From: Nectonema munidae | Taxonomy: Eukaryota > Nematomorpha > Nectonematoida > Nectonematidae | Reading direction: 5' to 3' | Length of the DNA stretch: 64,000 bases | NCBI GenBank assembly: GCA_030549495.1 | Contig: JAUIRK010000305.1 | Span: forward strand, 343,591-407,590 | In this document: piece by piece, positions 24,774-60,099 of the stretch | Layout: each line of letters opens with the position of its first letter | Numbering within the stretch: the first letter of the stretch is position 1 | Position numbers and translations under genes: made by a program | Notes under the pieces: model-generated | What the model was told of the DNA's origin: nothing | The model's database searches: none | What the model saw: the letters and a program-made list of their open reading frames with translations, nothing else

Positions 24774-24848
24774 CGGAGCCTTCGGGATCGAACCCCTGAC
24801 CTTCAACTGTTAAGCTGAGAGGTGCACCCTAACAACCATTGAGGCTCT
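24774..24848 (-). repeat. tRNA-like sequence (tRNA-derived SINE head or tRNA pseudogene)
   Basis: Read on the minus strand it begins GAGCCTCAATGG and ends GAAGGCTCC, giving six acceptor-stem pairs. A B-box GGTTCGATCCC is present, with a weaker A-box-like GGTTGTTAGGG. The T stem pairs poorly and I cannot fold a convincing anticodon arm, so I do not call a functional tRNA gene. Confidence 0.5.
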
Positions 24849-25194
24849 AATATACGGGTTGGAGATTTATATATATAAATTTTTTAATTTATTAAACCAA
24901 AATTTTTTTAAAATATATGATAGAAAAACTTTGATAGGAATTTTTTTTAAATATATGAGAATTGAACTTTATGTGTATTCATAATTGATAGATAAAGCCT
25001 TAAAATCCTTAAATACATCATTTCCTTCCTCTTTGTCAAATTCCTGGCTACGTGTCTTATATGTTATACCTTTTGATATGAAGATTATTCGAAATACGCC
25101 AGTCCAATAACATATTTGTTTACTTTGTATAAGGTTTCGATATCAGTATTGTACACGGATATTTATCAGTGGTTGGATAGATTTCATTATATAT

Positions 25195-25365
25195 ATAAAT
25201 ATACATATTTATAAGGTAAAAGTACAATACGATTGTTTTCATCGAGAAGGTACAATTGCGCCGCTTGTATTGAACTATGAGGAAAGCACGCTTGATGCGG
25301 GATCGAATCAAAGACCTTGAGTTATCGAATCCACCATCTAACTACTACGCTATATAAAGAATCAT
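25195..25365 (-). repeat. tRNA-derived SINE-like copy 1
   Basis: The reverse complement shares long blocks with 39440-39600, including GATAACTCAAGGTCTT, the B-box-like TTCGATCCCGCATCA, TCATAGTTCAATACAAGCG and a CAATTGT..CTTCTCG block. A Pol III B box in a short dispersed unit indicates a tRNA-derived SINE. Confidence 0.6.
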
Positions 25366-25559
25366 TCATTCGTTTATAATATTTCTTTTCTTTCCCTATT
25401 ATTTACTTTTTCACAGTATTATGGCCATTAAAAATTTTAAAAATAGTTACTTTTAATTTATTATTTTAAGTGCATAATAAATTTTTAAGATTAATTTTGC
25501 AAAAGTATTTTTATTTTTATTTTTAATTTATTCTAGTTTAAAATGGCTGATTAAAATTT

Positions 25560-48338
<22,779 letters not shown>

Positions 48339-48571
48339 TCCTGCAAAGCAACCACATTTTGATTGAACAAGCATAGAACTTATCCTGAAATAGCAACATA
48401 CTTTTGTAGAGCGGGTGTAGCATCTGCAGACGCCCCTGCATTAGTCGTAGAATAGTGCTTTTAAGTTATCTTTATTCCTTCATCTCCTGCTTTTATTCCA
48501 TTTTATCTATTTATTGTATCAATCAGGCAAATTCTCACGTGTAAATACTTTTTCTTACTATTTATCTACAA

Positions 48572-48577
48572 AATAAA
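48572..48577 (+). promoter_or_regulatory. candidate AGAP poly(A) signal
   Basis: AATAAA lies about 234 bases after the AGAP stop and is followed within 40 bases by a T/G-containing stretch (TGTCAAAGTGTGCTCTTT). It is the first canonical hexamer I see after the stop codon. Confidence 0.5.
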
Positions 48578-48910
48578 ATATTTCATATGTCAAAGTGTGC
48601 TCTTTCTTGCATTTGGCTAAAGCCAGTTTTGAATTTGTTTCCATCCTTCTTCGGATGATGACATCATTTCAACTTCATCATAATTTTTGCGACACTGCAA
48701 GAAAGCCAGACCAAATTCTTAATCTTATCTCTTATGAACGACAAAACTTAATTGACTCAATTTGCAGTATTACTTTCAGCAAATTTGATTTTAAATAGAA
48801 TTACGCATTTAATTTACATATTTATTAAAATATGCGTTTGATTTATCGGATATAAAATGCGTAGTTGCCTTCTTACATTGTTAGATGTTAACTGCAAAAT
48901 TATCTTTTAA

Positions 48911-49047
48911 CCCTTTCATGACCAATGACCAATTGAAAAATCAGACGATATTTATTAAAAAGCAGAAGATTCACATACAAAACTTGAAAAAGCAGACGAA
49001 GATAAAATTGTTTATGTATCATATATGATACACTGGTCACGAAAGGG
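48911..49047. mobile_element. piggyBac-type MITE, copy 3 (best preserved ends)
   Basis: TTAA at 48907-48910 and 49048-49051. The terminal repeats CCCTTTCATGACCA and (inward from the right) CCCTTTCGTGACCA match at 13 of 14 positions. Internal blocks TCAGACGAT, AGCAGAAGATT and GCAGACGA are shared with copies 1 and 2. Confidence 0.85.
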
Positions 49048-49059
49048 TTAAGTAAAGAG

Positions 49060-50390
49060 TTCGGGTTCAAACCCACAACTAACCATAAATTTTATTAAAA
49101 TATCGAATTATTTGTCCATTTCTAATAAATTTATTTTTTGACAACTTATACTCCATATGGAAACTATGAATCCGGTCAAATTATATTTTTGTATTCATCC
49201 CACTTTTTATATAGCATAAATAATAAAATTAAGTCATATACCAAAATATACGTCCTAGATTCTTATAAATTAACCAGCATATACTTAAAACAATGAGTTT
49301 TATTTAAAATATAATACTTGCTATTTTGTAGTGTATTTTAGTAGACTTCAATTAATTCATTACGAATTTCCTATTTACTTCTTTAAGCGTTGAATACATG
49401 CACTTCTCTTCTAACGTTAAGATTCGTTATCCGAGTTTTCAAAATAAATAAAAATTTATGATTTCTATTTTATGCCAATTTTGTAAGAATAGATTGTTAA
49501 CTCTGGCAAAAAAATATTAAAAAAAATTTGCTTCCGAATTTTTCAATTTTGAAAGTCATTCGCTGGGAATTTCATTTTTTTTTAAATATTTGTGGTTCAG
49601 GAATAGGGGCGTAGAATACTGTGGCGCCAAAGTTTTCTATACATATATTATTCCAAATTGACTTATCGTCATAAAAAATTGTACATATACTATATCAAAT
49701 GTTTTCAAATGACAGCACTTACCAAATAAATGCATTATATGTTGTACAACTCTTAATATCCAAAAATCATGATTTGGTTGAGTGAATAAGTAAAGAATCA
49801 AAGCTTTTTAATATATAACTTTTTTAACTCTTTTTTATATAAAAGAATTTTGTCTAATGAAAATAAGTGGCATTAATGTGAAATGATATGCGAATGTTGA
49901 AGAAGATTGATTTTATCTACGCTTAATTTAAAGAATGTGCATCAAAGTTGCTACTTTTGAAGAAAATAGTTTTCAGAAGAACTGAAACCATAATATCAAA
50001 TACGTGTACTTCATTTGGTATTTCATCAGCGTATTTGTATTTTCATATATGTAGGTGGGTTGGAGAATTGTATAAAACAGTGGCTCCATCTTTTACTTTG
50101 GCCATTGTTTGTTTTATTTGTACCAAATAATGGACTATAGATATGAGAATGTCGGCCGAAAATTAAGTAAGTATAAATAGGTATTTTGAGAAAATTTAGT
50201 TTTTTTGCTTATACATACATATTATCGAATTACTAAGCCTTTTTGCTACTTTATTTAATGTTTATCGCTTATTTGTCCTTTGTTATATCATTTTTTCCAT
50301 GTCAAAAATGATTGATTTAATTATTATAAATTTATAAGTAATAATAAAAAGCGACTATTCTGGATAGCCCATCTAGGTCTAAACTGTCGA
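49060..50390. other. intergenic sequence after AGAP
   Basis: A B-box-like GGGTTCAAACCC lies at about 49070. Otherwise AT-rich without recognisable features. Confidence 0.6.
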
Positions 50391-50399
50391 TCAAAAGTC

Positions 50400-51610
50400 T
50401 ATATTTTTCACCAAAATTTGGCCTTTATCTTTGCATAATTATAACTTAGCTTCATTATTTGATACACTCTTAAAAATTTATGATTTAATGAAATTTTAAA
50501 CTCAAGACTTTTATCTATAATTTTATATGAAGTCGTAGAGAGTAGAAAGTCTCAATAGAAATTTTGAACACTTGTTATATTTTTTCCAAAAATATAAAAT
50601 TTGAATAAAATATATTTTTTTTATACTAAATTTACTATGCTTATTTCATTTCTGGAAAGAGTTTTCACACTTATAGTATAAAATTGTCGAAAAAATAGTT
50701 TATTCTGTGAATATCATCATCTGATAAACCCAAAAAATTGCTTTATACTTATATTAAAAAAAACTTTATTCTGTGAATATCAGCATCTCATAATCATGCT
50801 TAGTATAAAAAAATTAATTAGGGAAAAAAGAAATAGTATATAAATATCATTTTAAAAAACATAAAAGGTGTTAAAACAATTAAATGAAAACTTTTCCAAA
50901 AGACAAATAATTTTAAAAGTGCGTATAAAGTAATGGAATGAAGGAAAAAAAGCATGTTAATGATAAATTGTGTTCGAGAGAAAACTTTAGAGTAACTCTT
51001 GTGCTATGTAAATTTATGAGTGAATTATGCTTCCTTTCAGCAACGATTATTTTCTGCCTTCCAAAGAGGTTGTGTAGTCATCAAATGAATTTTCAAAAAA
51101 GTCTGGACAGTGAACAAGCAGCTATCACATTGCAAATGAAAATCTTAGTTATGTAGCTTTAACTTATCAGCTAAGATTGCAATCACTAATTCACTATCAT
51201 AAATAAGAATCCTGAAAGTAATGTTCATTGGGCTAGGTTTACCATAAATTTCACTATATAATTTCATCCTATGAATCGATCTTGACATCTTTAACTTTGG
51301 GGTGAATTAGAATGTCTTTCATCTGATGAATGTGGATAGCCTCTTATATTTAAAAAAGAAGATAAATTGGTTAACATATCCACTGATTCCCGCTCATATA
51401 TCCTGAGTTCTTCAAGCAGAGACTGGCCATAAAATGAATTTGTGGTGAAACTAGAGCTATCAATGAAGTATCATTCTAGGAAAAAGAACAGATGTTACTA
51501 TATAAAGTGCAGGAGAAATGATGTATAAACAACCAGACGATAAAGATATCGCTTGCTAAAAAAGGAGATCCTATCGACCAATTTGGCTCAAATAATTTCT
51601 GTAATTTGGA
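50400..51610 (-). mobile_element. copy B, partial copy of the satellite-carrying TTAA-element family
   Basis: 50400-50690 resembles the loose tandem unit of the 60-61.5 kb array in reverse complement (TACTAAATTTACTATGCTTA then TTCATTTCTGGA). 51150-51600 resembles the decayed blocks at 23070-23480 and 59210-59700: it shares TTATCAGCTAAGATT with the first, and GAGATCCTATCGA with the reverse complement of the second. No ends are recognised. Confidence 0.45.
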
Positions 51611-52005
51611 TTTGGAATGCTTAAACTTTTGTGTTTTCTATTAATTTTATATTATTTTTTATTTAAACATGATTACTTTTACTTTAGAGTTAGAGTGATT
51701 AGTGTAATGGAAAGTCTGACCTACTACAAATATATGACTATTGATTGCAAACTTATGACTAATTAATCTATAAAACATGGAATTTTAACTAATTAACTAT
51801 GGAATTTGAAAACTCGATTTATGCACGAACCAAATTTTTCTATAGTTATGTTTTTATGTTAAAATATCCCCAGTTCTTTATTATACTCAGATCCCGCGCT
51901 AAACAAAAATTTTAGGAGGGGGTGCTTTAAGGGGTCATTTTTTTAGCTTCAATAAATAAACATCAGTGGTCTGACAAGATCATCAAGGAGACTGAAACAC
52001 TTTAA

Positions 52006-52260
52006 CCCTAATACCGCTGTGTGTGGAGGGGCATAAAATGCCCACCCTCTTTCCTCAACTATAAAAGTTATTGGATAAAATTTTAGAAGTGTCCATTCAA
52101 ATTTTATAACTTTTTCTAAAATTGCTAGCTGCATCTTTTGATACCATTTTCATGATAGTTGAATACCCTTCCAATATCCGAAATCGCCAAACAAATCAAA
52201 AATCTAAATTTTTCAACAAAATTTTGACTAAACATCAGTGTTAGCTTGGAAAGCAAGCAT
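52006..52260 (-). mobile_element. end fragment (copy D) of the satellite-carrying TTAA-element family
   Basis: TTAA (52002-52005) then CCCTAATACCGCTG and a hairpin GGGGCATAAAATGCCC correspond to the right end of the 54.1-61.9 kb element read inward, which has CCCTATTAGTGCTG and the hairpin GGGGCGTAAAACGCCCC. Similarity continues with GCTAGCTGCATCTTTTGA and ACCATTTTCATGATAGTTGAAT. The opposite end is not visible. Confidence 0.7.
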
Positions 52261-52628
52261 TTGAGGATGTTTACAAGAATGGATTTTTCGGCATCGACGT
52301 CTTCCTGCATCCAAATTAAATGTTATATCTTACACCATCAAACCGTTTATAATGATTAAATCTATTTTCTTTTAATTATTCAAGCATGTAACGACAACCA
52401 GTCCTCGTTTCTTCACTTTTAAATATAGCATTTCAAGTTAAATGTTTTCAAGTCCAAGTGAAATTCGCTTTAATCCATACGTACAAAAATTACTAACTTA
52501 TCTATAACACGTAAAATTTTGCAACAGTAACTTTGTTTTCGATCAACTCTCAAGCAAGCAAATCTAAAAGAAAAGATTTTTCCCAATAATTTTTTAAAAA
52601 TTTTAATACTAATGATATATACAACATT

Positions 52629-53165
52629 TTTATAGATGAGTCTGGATTTAATTTTCATTTGAGAAGAACATTTTGGCGATCAAGGAAAGGTACAAAAGTA
52701 AAAATAGTAGTGCCCACTATAAGAGGTGTTAACAAATCACTACTGCTATCTATTTATATAAATGGAGAAATTTGTTACGAAATTCACCCTAGACAGTATT
52801 GACTCTCAAATATTCGCTTCCTTTTTATAGAAATTTTGGTTCAAAAGAACATATCACAAAACTCTGTTCTCTATATGGATAACGCAAAAATACCCCACTC
52901 TACCATTTGTAGAGAAAAATTCTCAAATTTAGCTCTTGCATACAAGTATTTATCTCCATGCTCGTACATGATTAACCCTATTGAACTAGCTTTTTCTAAA
53001 ATAAAGTTAGCAGTCCGAAGAAGACAACTTTCAGAAAATTCTATTATGGATTTGGTCGATTGCCTGAAAACTGGAATAAATAAAATTAACCAATTGGATT
53101 GTATTGGGTCGTTTCTTGAGGATAAAAGAAATATGCAGTTAGTGCTAAGTGAATATGATTTTTAA
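52629..53165 (+). pseudogene. IS630/Tc1-mariner-type DDE transposase relic
   Basis: FIDESGFNFHLRRTFWRSR (first Asp) runs to a TGA near 52800. After a short loss comes VLYMDNAKIPH (second Asp), then MINPIELAFSKIKLAVRR (catalytic Glu), ending with TAA after VLSEYDF. This is the catalytic core order of the DDE_3 family. The N-terminal DNA-binding part is not recognised upstream, and no terminal repeats were found. Confidence 0.75.
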
Positions 53166-53244
53166 TTTTTATGATTTTTCAAATTAAATAATTTTACATA
53201 ATAATAATAATAAATGTGCTTATCAAAATAAACTTATATTTTTG

Positions 53245-54095
53245 TTTTAGATAGGTTCGAGATTTCTAAGCACTTTTCGGCGGGAGTCCAGATATGCTTT
53301 CAAGTCTGCTGGAATTGAGTTTTTATGGGTCTTTCTGAAATAGAAAAGAAAAATTTGGAAGATTTTCATAGCTGTAGACACTAGACTGTTTTGTAGAATG
53401 TATGGGTTAGTGATGATGATGGCTTATTGTGATTAGATATTTGGGGGAGGATTGAGTGTTTGGCTTGGAGAGAGTATTGTTTCGATTTTGGTTATGAGAA
53501 GGGAAAGAAGATGTTTGATGAGTAATGGATGTTCTAGAAGATCATATAGAGAGGATGGAATATCTTTAAAAAAGTAACGGCTTTTTTCAAAGAGTTGGTG
53601 TAAAACGACAGAAAGGCTTTGGGTGAATTTGAATTTGAAGAAGTATGCATTACAAGGGCAATGTGATGAGAGAGCCAGCGAATGATGTTCCGAGGGAGTG
53701 AGTGAAGGTGTTTGTTTAAAATGAGTTGTGATAACGGCGTAGATGTTGGAAGTGATGTGATGGTTGAGTCAATAGATTGTTGCCACTGCAGTCAGTGTAG
53801 AGTTTGTTATAGTGTTTGTAAATGTGGAGATGGGTAGAGAAAATAGGGGTAGGAACTGTGAAATGGGGATTCTTGATTTTGCAACGTAATCGACAAGGTA
53901 GTTTTTGAAACAGCTGGAATGAGCTGGGCACCAGATGATTTTTATTTCGAAGTGATTGATAGGTGAATAAGTTTGCTTGCTAAACTAAACGTTGAATGTG
54001 AGATTTTGTTTTTGAGTTTTAGGTCATTTATTAAATTTTGCGAGTCTGTGAAAAAGGTGATATATTTGAAGGAGGCAGAAAAAGAAGTTAGGTTA
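53245..54095 (-). pseudogene. LINE (non-LTR retrotransposon) 3' end with RNase H domain
   Basis: On the minus strand, YITFFTDSQNLINDLK (the DSQ motif of RNase H), IIWCPAHS and NYLVDYVAKS (third catalytic region) appear in RNase H order. They are followed by HCPCNAYFFKFKF and a C-terminal tail KAYLDSRRKVLRNLEPI with a stop near 53247. Frames are broken several times. The domain is cut off at about 54096, exactly where the TTAA-bounded element starts, so the reverse transcriptase part is missing here. Confidence 0.65.
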
Positions 54096-54189
54096 TTAAC
54101 CCTATTAGTGCTGGGCAAAATTTGTCCGCTCAAGTGCCCCCCCCCCCTATTTTTCTCAGATATTAATAAGTTTTTATAAATATTTTTAA

Positions 54190-57100
54190 TCTTACATATA
54201 TTTTTCAACTATGCTGAATTCAGTGGTGATATCCATTTATTATCAAAATCAATCAAACCTGTCAAAAAATTGATCTAAATCTGACAGCTCATCTCAAAAA
54301 GGAACTTTTTATCTAAATAAGTATATAAAGTTTTTTACACATGTATACCCATTTTAAAATATTCTGAATTCAATGGTGATATTCATTTTTTTATGAAAAT
54401 TAATCAAACCTGTCAAAAAATTGATCTAAATGTGACAGCTCATCTCAAAAAGGAACTTTTTATCTAAATAAGTATATAAAGTTTTTTACGCATGTATACC
54501 CATTTTAAAATATGCTGAATTCAAGTGGTGATATTCATTTTTTATGAAAATCATTCAAACCTGTCAAAAAATTGATCTAAATGTGACAGCTCATCTCAAA
54601 AAGGAACTTTTTATCTAAATAAGTTATAAAGTTTTTTCACATTTATACCCATTTTCAAATATGCTGAATTCAATGGTGATATTGATTTTTTTATGAAAAT
54701 CAATCAAACCTGTCAAAGAATTGATCTAAATGTGACAGCTCATCTCAAAAAGGAACTTTTTATCTAAATAAGTATATAAAGTTTTTTACACATGTATACC
54801 CATTTTAAAGTATGCTGAATTCAGTGGTGATATTCATTTTTTTTATGAAAATCATTCAAACCTGTCAAAAAATTGATCTAAATGTGACAGCTCATCTCAA
54901 AAAGGAACTTTTTATCTAAATAAGTATATAAAGTTTACTTTACACATGTATACCCATTTTAAAATATGCTGAATTCAATGGTGATATTCATTTTTTATGA
55001 AAATCATTCAAACCTGTCAAAAAATTGATCTAAATGTGACAGCTCATCTCAAAATGGGAATTTTGATCTAAATAAGTATTTAAAGTTTTTTACACATGTA
55101 TACCCATTTTAAAGTATGCTGAATTCAATGGTGATATTCATTTTTTATGAAAATCATTCAAACCTGTCAAAAAATTGATCTAAACTGTGACAGCTCATCT
55201 CAAAAAGGAACTTTTTATCTAAATAAGTATATAAAGTTTTTTACACATGTATACCCATTTTAAAATATGCTGAATTCAATGGTGATATTCATTTTTTATG
55301 AAAATCATTCAAACCTGTCAAAAAATTGATCTAAATGTGACAGCTCATCTCAAAAAGGAACTTTTTATCTAAATAAGTATATAAAGTTTTTTACACATGT
55401 ATACCCATTTTAAAATATGCTGAATTCAATGGTGATATTCATTTTTTATGAAAATCAATCAAACCTGTCAAAAAATTGATCTAAATGTGACAGCTCATCT
55501 CAAAAAGGAACTTTTTATCTAAATAAGTATATAAAGTTTTTTACACATTTATACCCATTTTCAAATATGCTGAATTCAATGGTGATATTCATTTTTTATG
55601 AAAATCAATCAAACCTGTCAAAAAATTGATCTAAATCTGACAGCTCATCTCAAAAAGGAACTTTTTATCTAAATAAGTATATAAAGTTTTTTACACATGT
55701 ATACCCATTTTAAAATATGCTGAATTCAATGGTGATATTCATTTTTTATGAAAATCATTCAAACCTGTCAAAAAATTGATCTAAATGTGACAGCTCATCT
55801 CAAAAAGGAACTTTTTATCTAAATAAGTATATAAAGTTTTTTACACATGTATACCCATTTTAAAATATGCTGAATTCAATGGTGATATTCATTTTTTATG
55901 AAAATCATTCAAACCTGTCAAAAAATTGATCTAAATGTGACAGCTCATCTCAAAAAGGAACTTTTTATCTAAATAAGTATATAAAGTTTTTTACACATGT
56001 ATACCCATTTTAAAATATGCTGAATTCAATGGTGATATTCATTTTTTATGAAAATCATTCAAACCTGTCAAAAAATTGATCTAAATGTGACAGCTCATCT
56101 CAAAAAGGAACTTTTTATCTAAATAAGTATATAAAGTTTTTTACACATGTATACCCATTTTAAAATATGCTGAATTCAATGGTGATATTCATTTTTTATG
56201 AAAATCATTCAAACCTGTCAAAAAATTGATCTAAATGTGACAGCTCATCTCAAAAAGGAACTTTCTATCTAAATAAGTATATAAAGTTTTTTACACATGT
56301 ATACCCCTTTTAAAATATGCTGAATTCAATGGTGATATTCATTTTTTATGAAAATCATTCAAACCTGTCAAAAAATTGATCTAAATGTGACAGCTCATCT
56401 CAAAAAGGAACTTTTTATCTAAATAAGTATATAAAGTTTTTTACACATGTATACCTATTTTAAAATATGCTGAATTCAATGGTGATATTCATTTTTTATG
56501 AAAATCATTCAAACCTGTCAAAAAATTGATCTAAATGTGACAGCTCATCTCAAAAAGGAACTTTTTATCTAAATAAGTATATAAAGTTTTTTACACATGT
56601 ATACCCATTTTAAAATATGCTGAATTCAATGGTGATATTCATTTTTTATGAAAATCAATCAAACCTGTCAAAAAATTGATCTAAATGTGACAGCTCATCT
56701 CAAAAAGGAACTTTTTATCTAAATAAGTATATAAAGTTTTTTACACATGTATACCCATTTTAAAATATGCTGAATTCAATGGTGATATTCATTTTTTATG
56801 AAAATCATTCAAACCTGTCAAAAAATTGATCTAAATGTGACAGCTCATCTCAAAAAGGAACTTTTTATCTAAATAAGTATATAAAGTTTTTTACACATGT
56901 ATACCCATTTTAAAATATGCTGAATTCAATGGTGATATTCATTTTTTATGAAAATCATTCAAACCTGTCAAAAAATTGATCTAAATGTGACAGCTCATCT
57001 CAAAAAGGAACTTTTTATCTAAATAAGTATATAAAGTTTTTTACACATGTATACCCATTTTAAAATATGCTGAATTCAATGGTGATATTCATTTTTTATG

Positions 57101-59090
57101 AAAATCATTCAAACCTGTCAAAAAATTGATCTAAATGTGACAGCTCATCTCAAAAAGGAACTTTTTATCTAAATAAGTATATAAAGTTTTTTACACATGT
57201 ATACCCATTTTAAAATATGCTGAATTCAATGGTGATATTCATTTTTTATGAAAATCATTCAAACCTGTCAAAAAATTGATCTAAATGTGACAGCTCATCT
57301 CAAAAAGGAACTTTTTATCTAAATAAGTATATAAAGTTTTTACACATGTATACCCATTTTAAAATATGCTGAATTCAATGGTGATATTCATTTTTTATGA
57401 AAATCATTCAAACCTGTCAAAAAATTGATCTAAATGTGACAGCTCATCTCAAAAAGGAACTTTTTATCTAAATAAGTATATAAAGTTTTTTACACATGTA
57501 TACCCATTTTAAAATATGCTGAATTCAATGGTGATATTCATTTTTTATGAAAATCATTCAAACCTGTCAAAAAATTGATCTAAATGTGACAGCTCATCTC
57601 AAAAAGGAACTTTTTATCTAAATAAGTATATAAAGTTTTTTACACATGTATACCCATTTTAAAATATGCTGAATTCAATGGTGATATTCATTTTTTATGA
57701 AAATCAATCAAACCTGTCAAAAAATTGATCTAAATGTGACAGCTCATCTCAAAAAGGAACTTTTTATCTAAATAAGTATATAAAGTTTTTTACACATGTA
57801 TACCCATTTTAAAATATGCTGAATTCAATGGTGATATTCATTTTTTATGAAAATCAATCAAAACTGGCAAAAAATTGATCTAAATGTGACAGCTCATCTC
57901 AAAAAGGAACTTTTTATCTAAATAAGTATATAAAGTTTTTTACACATGTATACCCATTTTCAAATATGCTGAATTCAATGGTGATATTCATTTTTTATGA
58001 AAATCAATCAAACCTGTCAAAAAATTGATCTAAATGTGAGAGCTCATCTCAAAAAGGAACTTTTTATCTAAATAAGTATATAAAGTTTTTTACACATGTA
58101 TACCCATTTTAAAATATGCTGAATTCAATGGTGATATTCATTTTTTATGAAAATCATTCAAACCTGTCAAAAAATTGATCTAAATGTGACAGCTCATCTC
58201 AAAAAGGAACTTTTTATCTAAATAAGTATATAAAATTTTTTACACATGTATATGTACCATTTTCAAATATACTGAATCCAGTGGTGATATTCATTTTTTT
58301 ATGAAAATCAATCAAACCTGTCAAAAAATTGATTTATATTTGACAGCTCATCTCAAAAAGGAACTTTTTATTTAAATAATTATATAAAGTTTTTTACGCA
58401 TGTATACCCATTTTCAAATATGCTGAATTCAGTGGTGATATTCATTTTTTATGAAAATCATTCAAACCTGTCAAAAAAGTGATTTATATATGACAGCTCA
58501 TCTCAAAAAAGAAACTTTTTATCACATATACACCCATTTTCAAGCATGCTGAATTCAGCGATGATATTGATTCTTTTTTATAAAAATCAATTAAAGTTAT
58601 CAAAGCATTGATTTATATATGACAGCTCATCTTAAAAAGAAACTTTTTATCTAAGTAATAATATAAAGTTTTTTACACATATATACCCATTTTTAAGTAT
58701 GCGTAATTCAGTGGTCATATTCATTTTTTTTTATAAAAATCAATCAAAACTGTCAAAAAATTGATTTATCCCAAAAAGAAAGGATCAGGCACGGTTTTTT
58801 GAATGAGAGAATTACGTTTAATAGAAAGTATAGGGAGGTTATCAAGTTTACCGTGTATGGCATTTTATACCATTTTTCAAGTAGGCTGTGTTTACTGGTT
58901 ATATTCCTTTTTTTTATTATAAATATTAGTCAAACCTGACAAAATAATTTAAATATGACAGCCCATGTCAAAAAAATTTTAATTCTTTTAAAGTTTTTTA
59001 TACATTTCAAGTATGCAGAATTTAATGGTGATGTTCATTTTTTATGAAATCAATAAAACCTGTCAAAAAATCGATTAAACCTGTAAATCT
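54190..59090. repeat. 150-bp satellite array, about 31-33 units
   Basis: The phrase ATATGCTGAATTCAATGG recurs every 150 bases, for example at 55265, 55415 and 55565. Units from about 54950 to 58240 are nearly identical. Units at both edges (54190-54900 and 58240-59090) are more diverged and vary in length. Each unit also holds GTGACAGCTCATCTCAAAA and GGAACTTTTTATCTAAATAA. There is no open frame through it. Confidence 0.97.
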
Positions 59091-59209
59091 CAAATATATA
59101 AACATAAAAATAACTTCTACTTGCAGTTTTCTCTGCTAATTATTTTCTTAATTTATTTAATAAACCAACTTTAGGTGTTTAATTCACTAAAAATATTTCA
59201 TTCTACAGT

Positions 59210-59710
59210 AACTTATGTAACTCGATAGGATCTCCATCTTTTTGGCTACAAATTCGTTATCGGCTCGTAGTCTCTACGTCATATTATAATTTACAGTATG
59301 TAATTTTGATATTCATTCTATGATGATCCTTTCTTGGTAGCTCTTTTTTCATTAGAAATTTATATTTTTCAATGTGTGTTCGAAAATTTTTTTATAAGGA
59401 TAAAATTACTTTTTTCCTCTCAGGCCTGAATATTTGTCAATCAATCTCATTTCAAAGGTTTTTTTATTCAATTATAAAAAGTTGTCAACGTCCTTCATCT
59501 AAAAAATTATCTCTTTGACACAAAAGGAAAAAGATGGACAAATTCAATTTAAATTAAAAATATCTTGATAGTGGCTAAATTCTGACATATTGGCATCTGT
59601 GCCATTTTTGATAAATCTGACCTATTCTAAATTTTCAGATTTCCTACCCATCGTAGCTAAATGTTAACTGTAATCCTAGATGATAAGCTATAGATTTAAA
59701 TATTTTTTAT
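59210..59710 (-). repeat. decayed single-copy block of the TTAA-element family
   Basis: In reverse complement it shares CTACCAAGAAAGGATCATCA with 23400, CAGATGCCAATATGT with 23155, and GGAGATCCTATCGA with 51570. Short phrases such as SIAYHLGLQLTFSYDG can be read, but stops are frequent. It may be the remains of a gene of the original element. Confidence 0.5.
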
Positions 59711-60099
59711 TTGTAAAAGAGGAACTTCTTTTTCACAGTCGAAATCTTTTTTGAAGTATATAATTAAACCACTTCCTAGTTCATTAGAACATGGTAGATC
59801 TTCCATTTAGTAAAGATACATTTTTTTTAATTATTTGTTTTGATCACATGTTCTCTTTTCAATTAGTTTTCAACTTGGTTCCTTCTCTCATACAAATTTT
59901 CAAAAGATTTTATAATACGTTTTATATATTTTTTAATAAATATTTCATACTCAAGATGATTGTAGAAAGTATTATAAGCCAAAATATACAAAAAAAAGTA
60001 TATTTTTACTATATACCTAATATGCAGCCATTTTTTGAAATTTTTTTACAGAACTGATTTTCATGCATACATTACTAATTCAATTGCCACTTCGAGATA

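Noticed and set aside
24774-24848. Functional tRNA gene
   Set aside because: The B box is good, but the T stem and anticodon arm do not pair properly, and it lies beside repeats.
54100-54160. CRISPR-like or origin-like repeats next to the satellite
   Set aside because: The array is a 150-bp eukaryotic satellite without spacers; the C tract is a simple homopolymer run.
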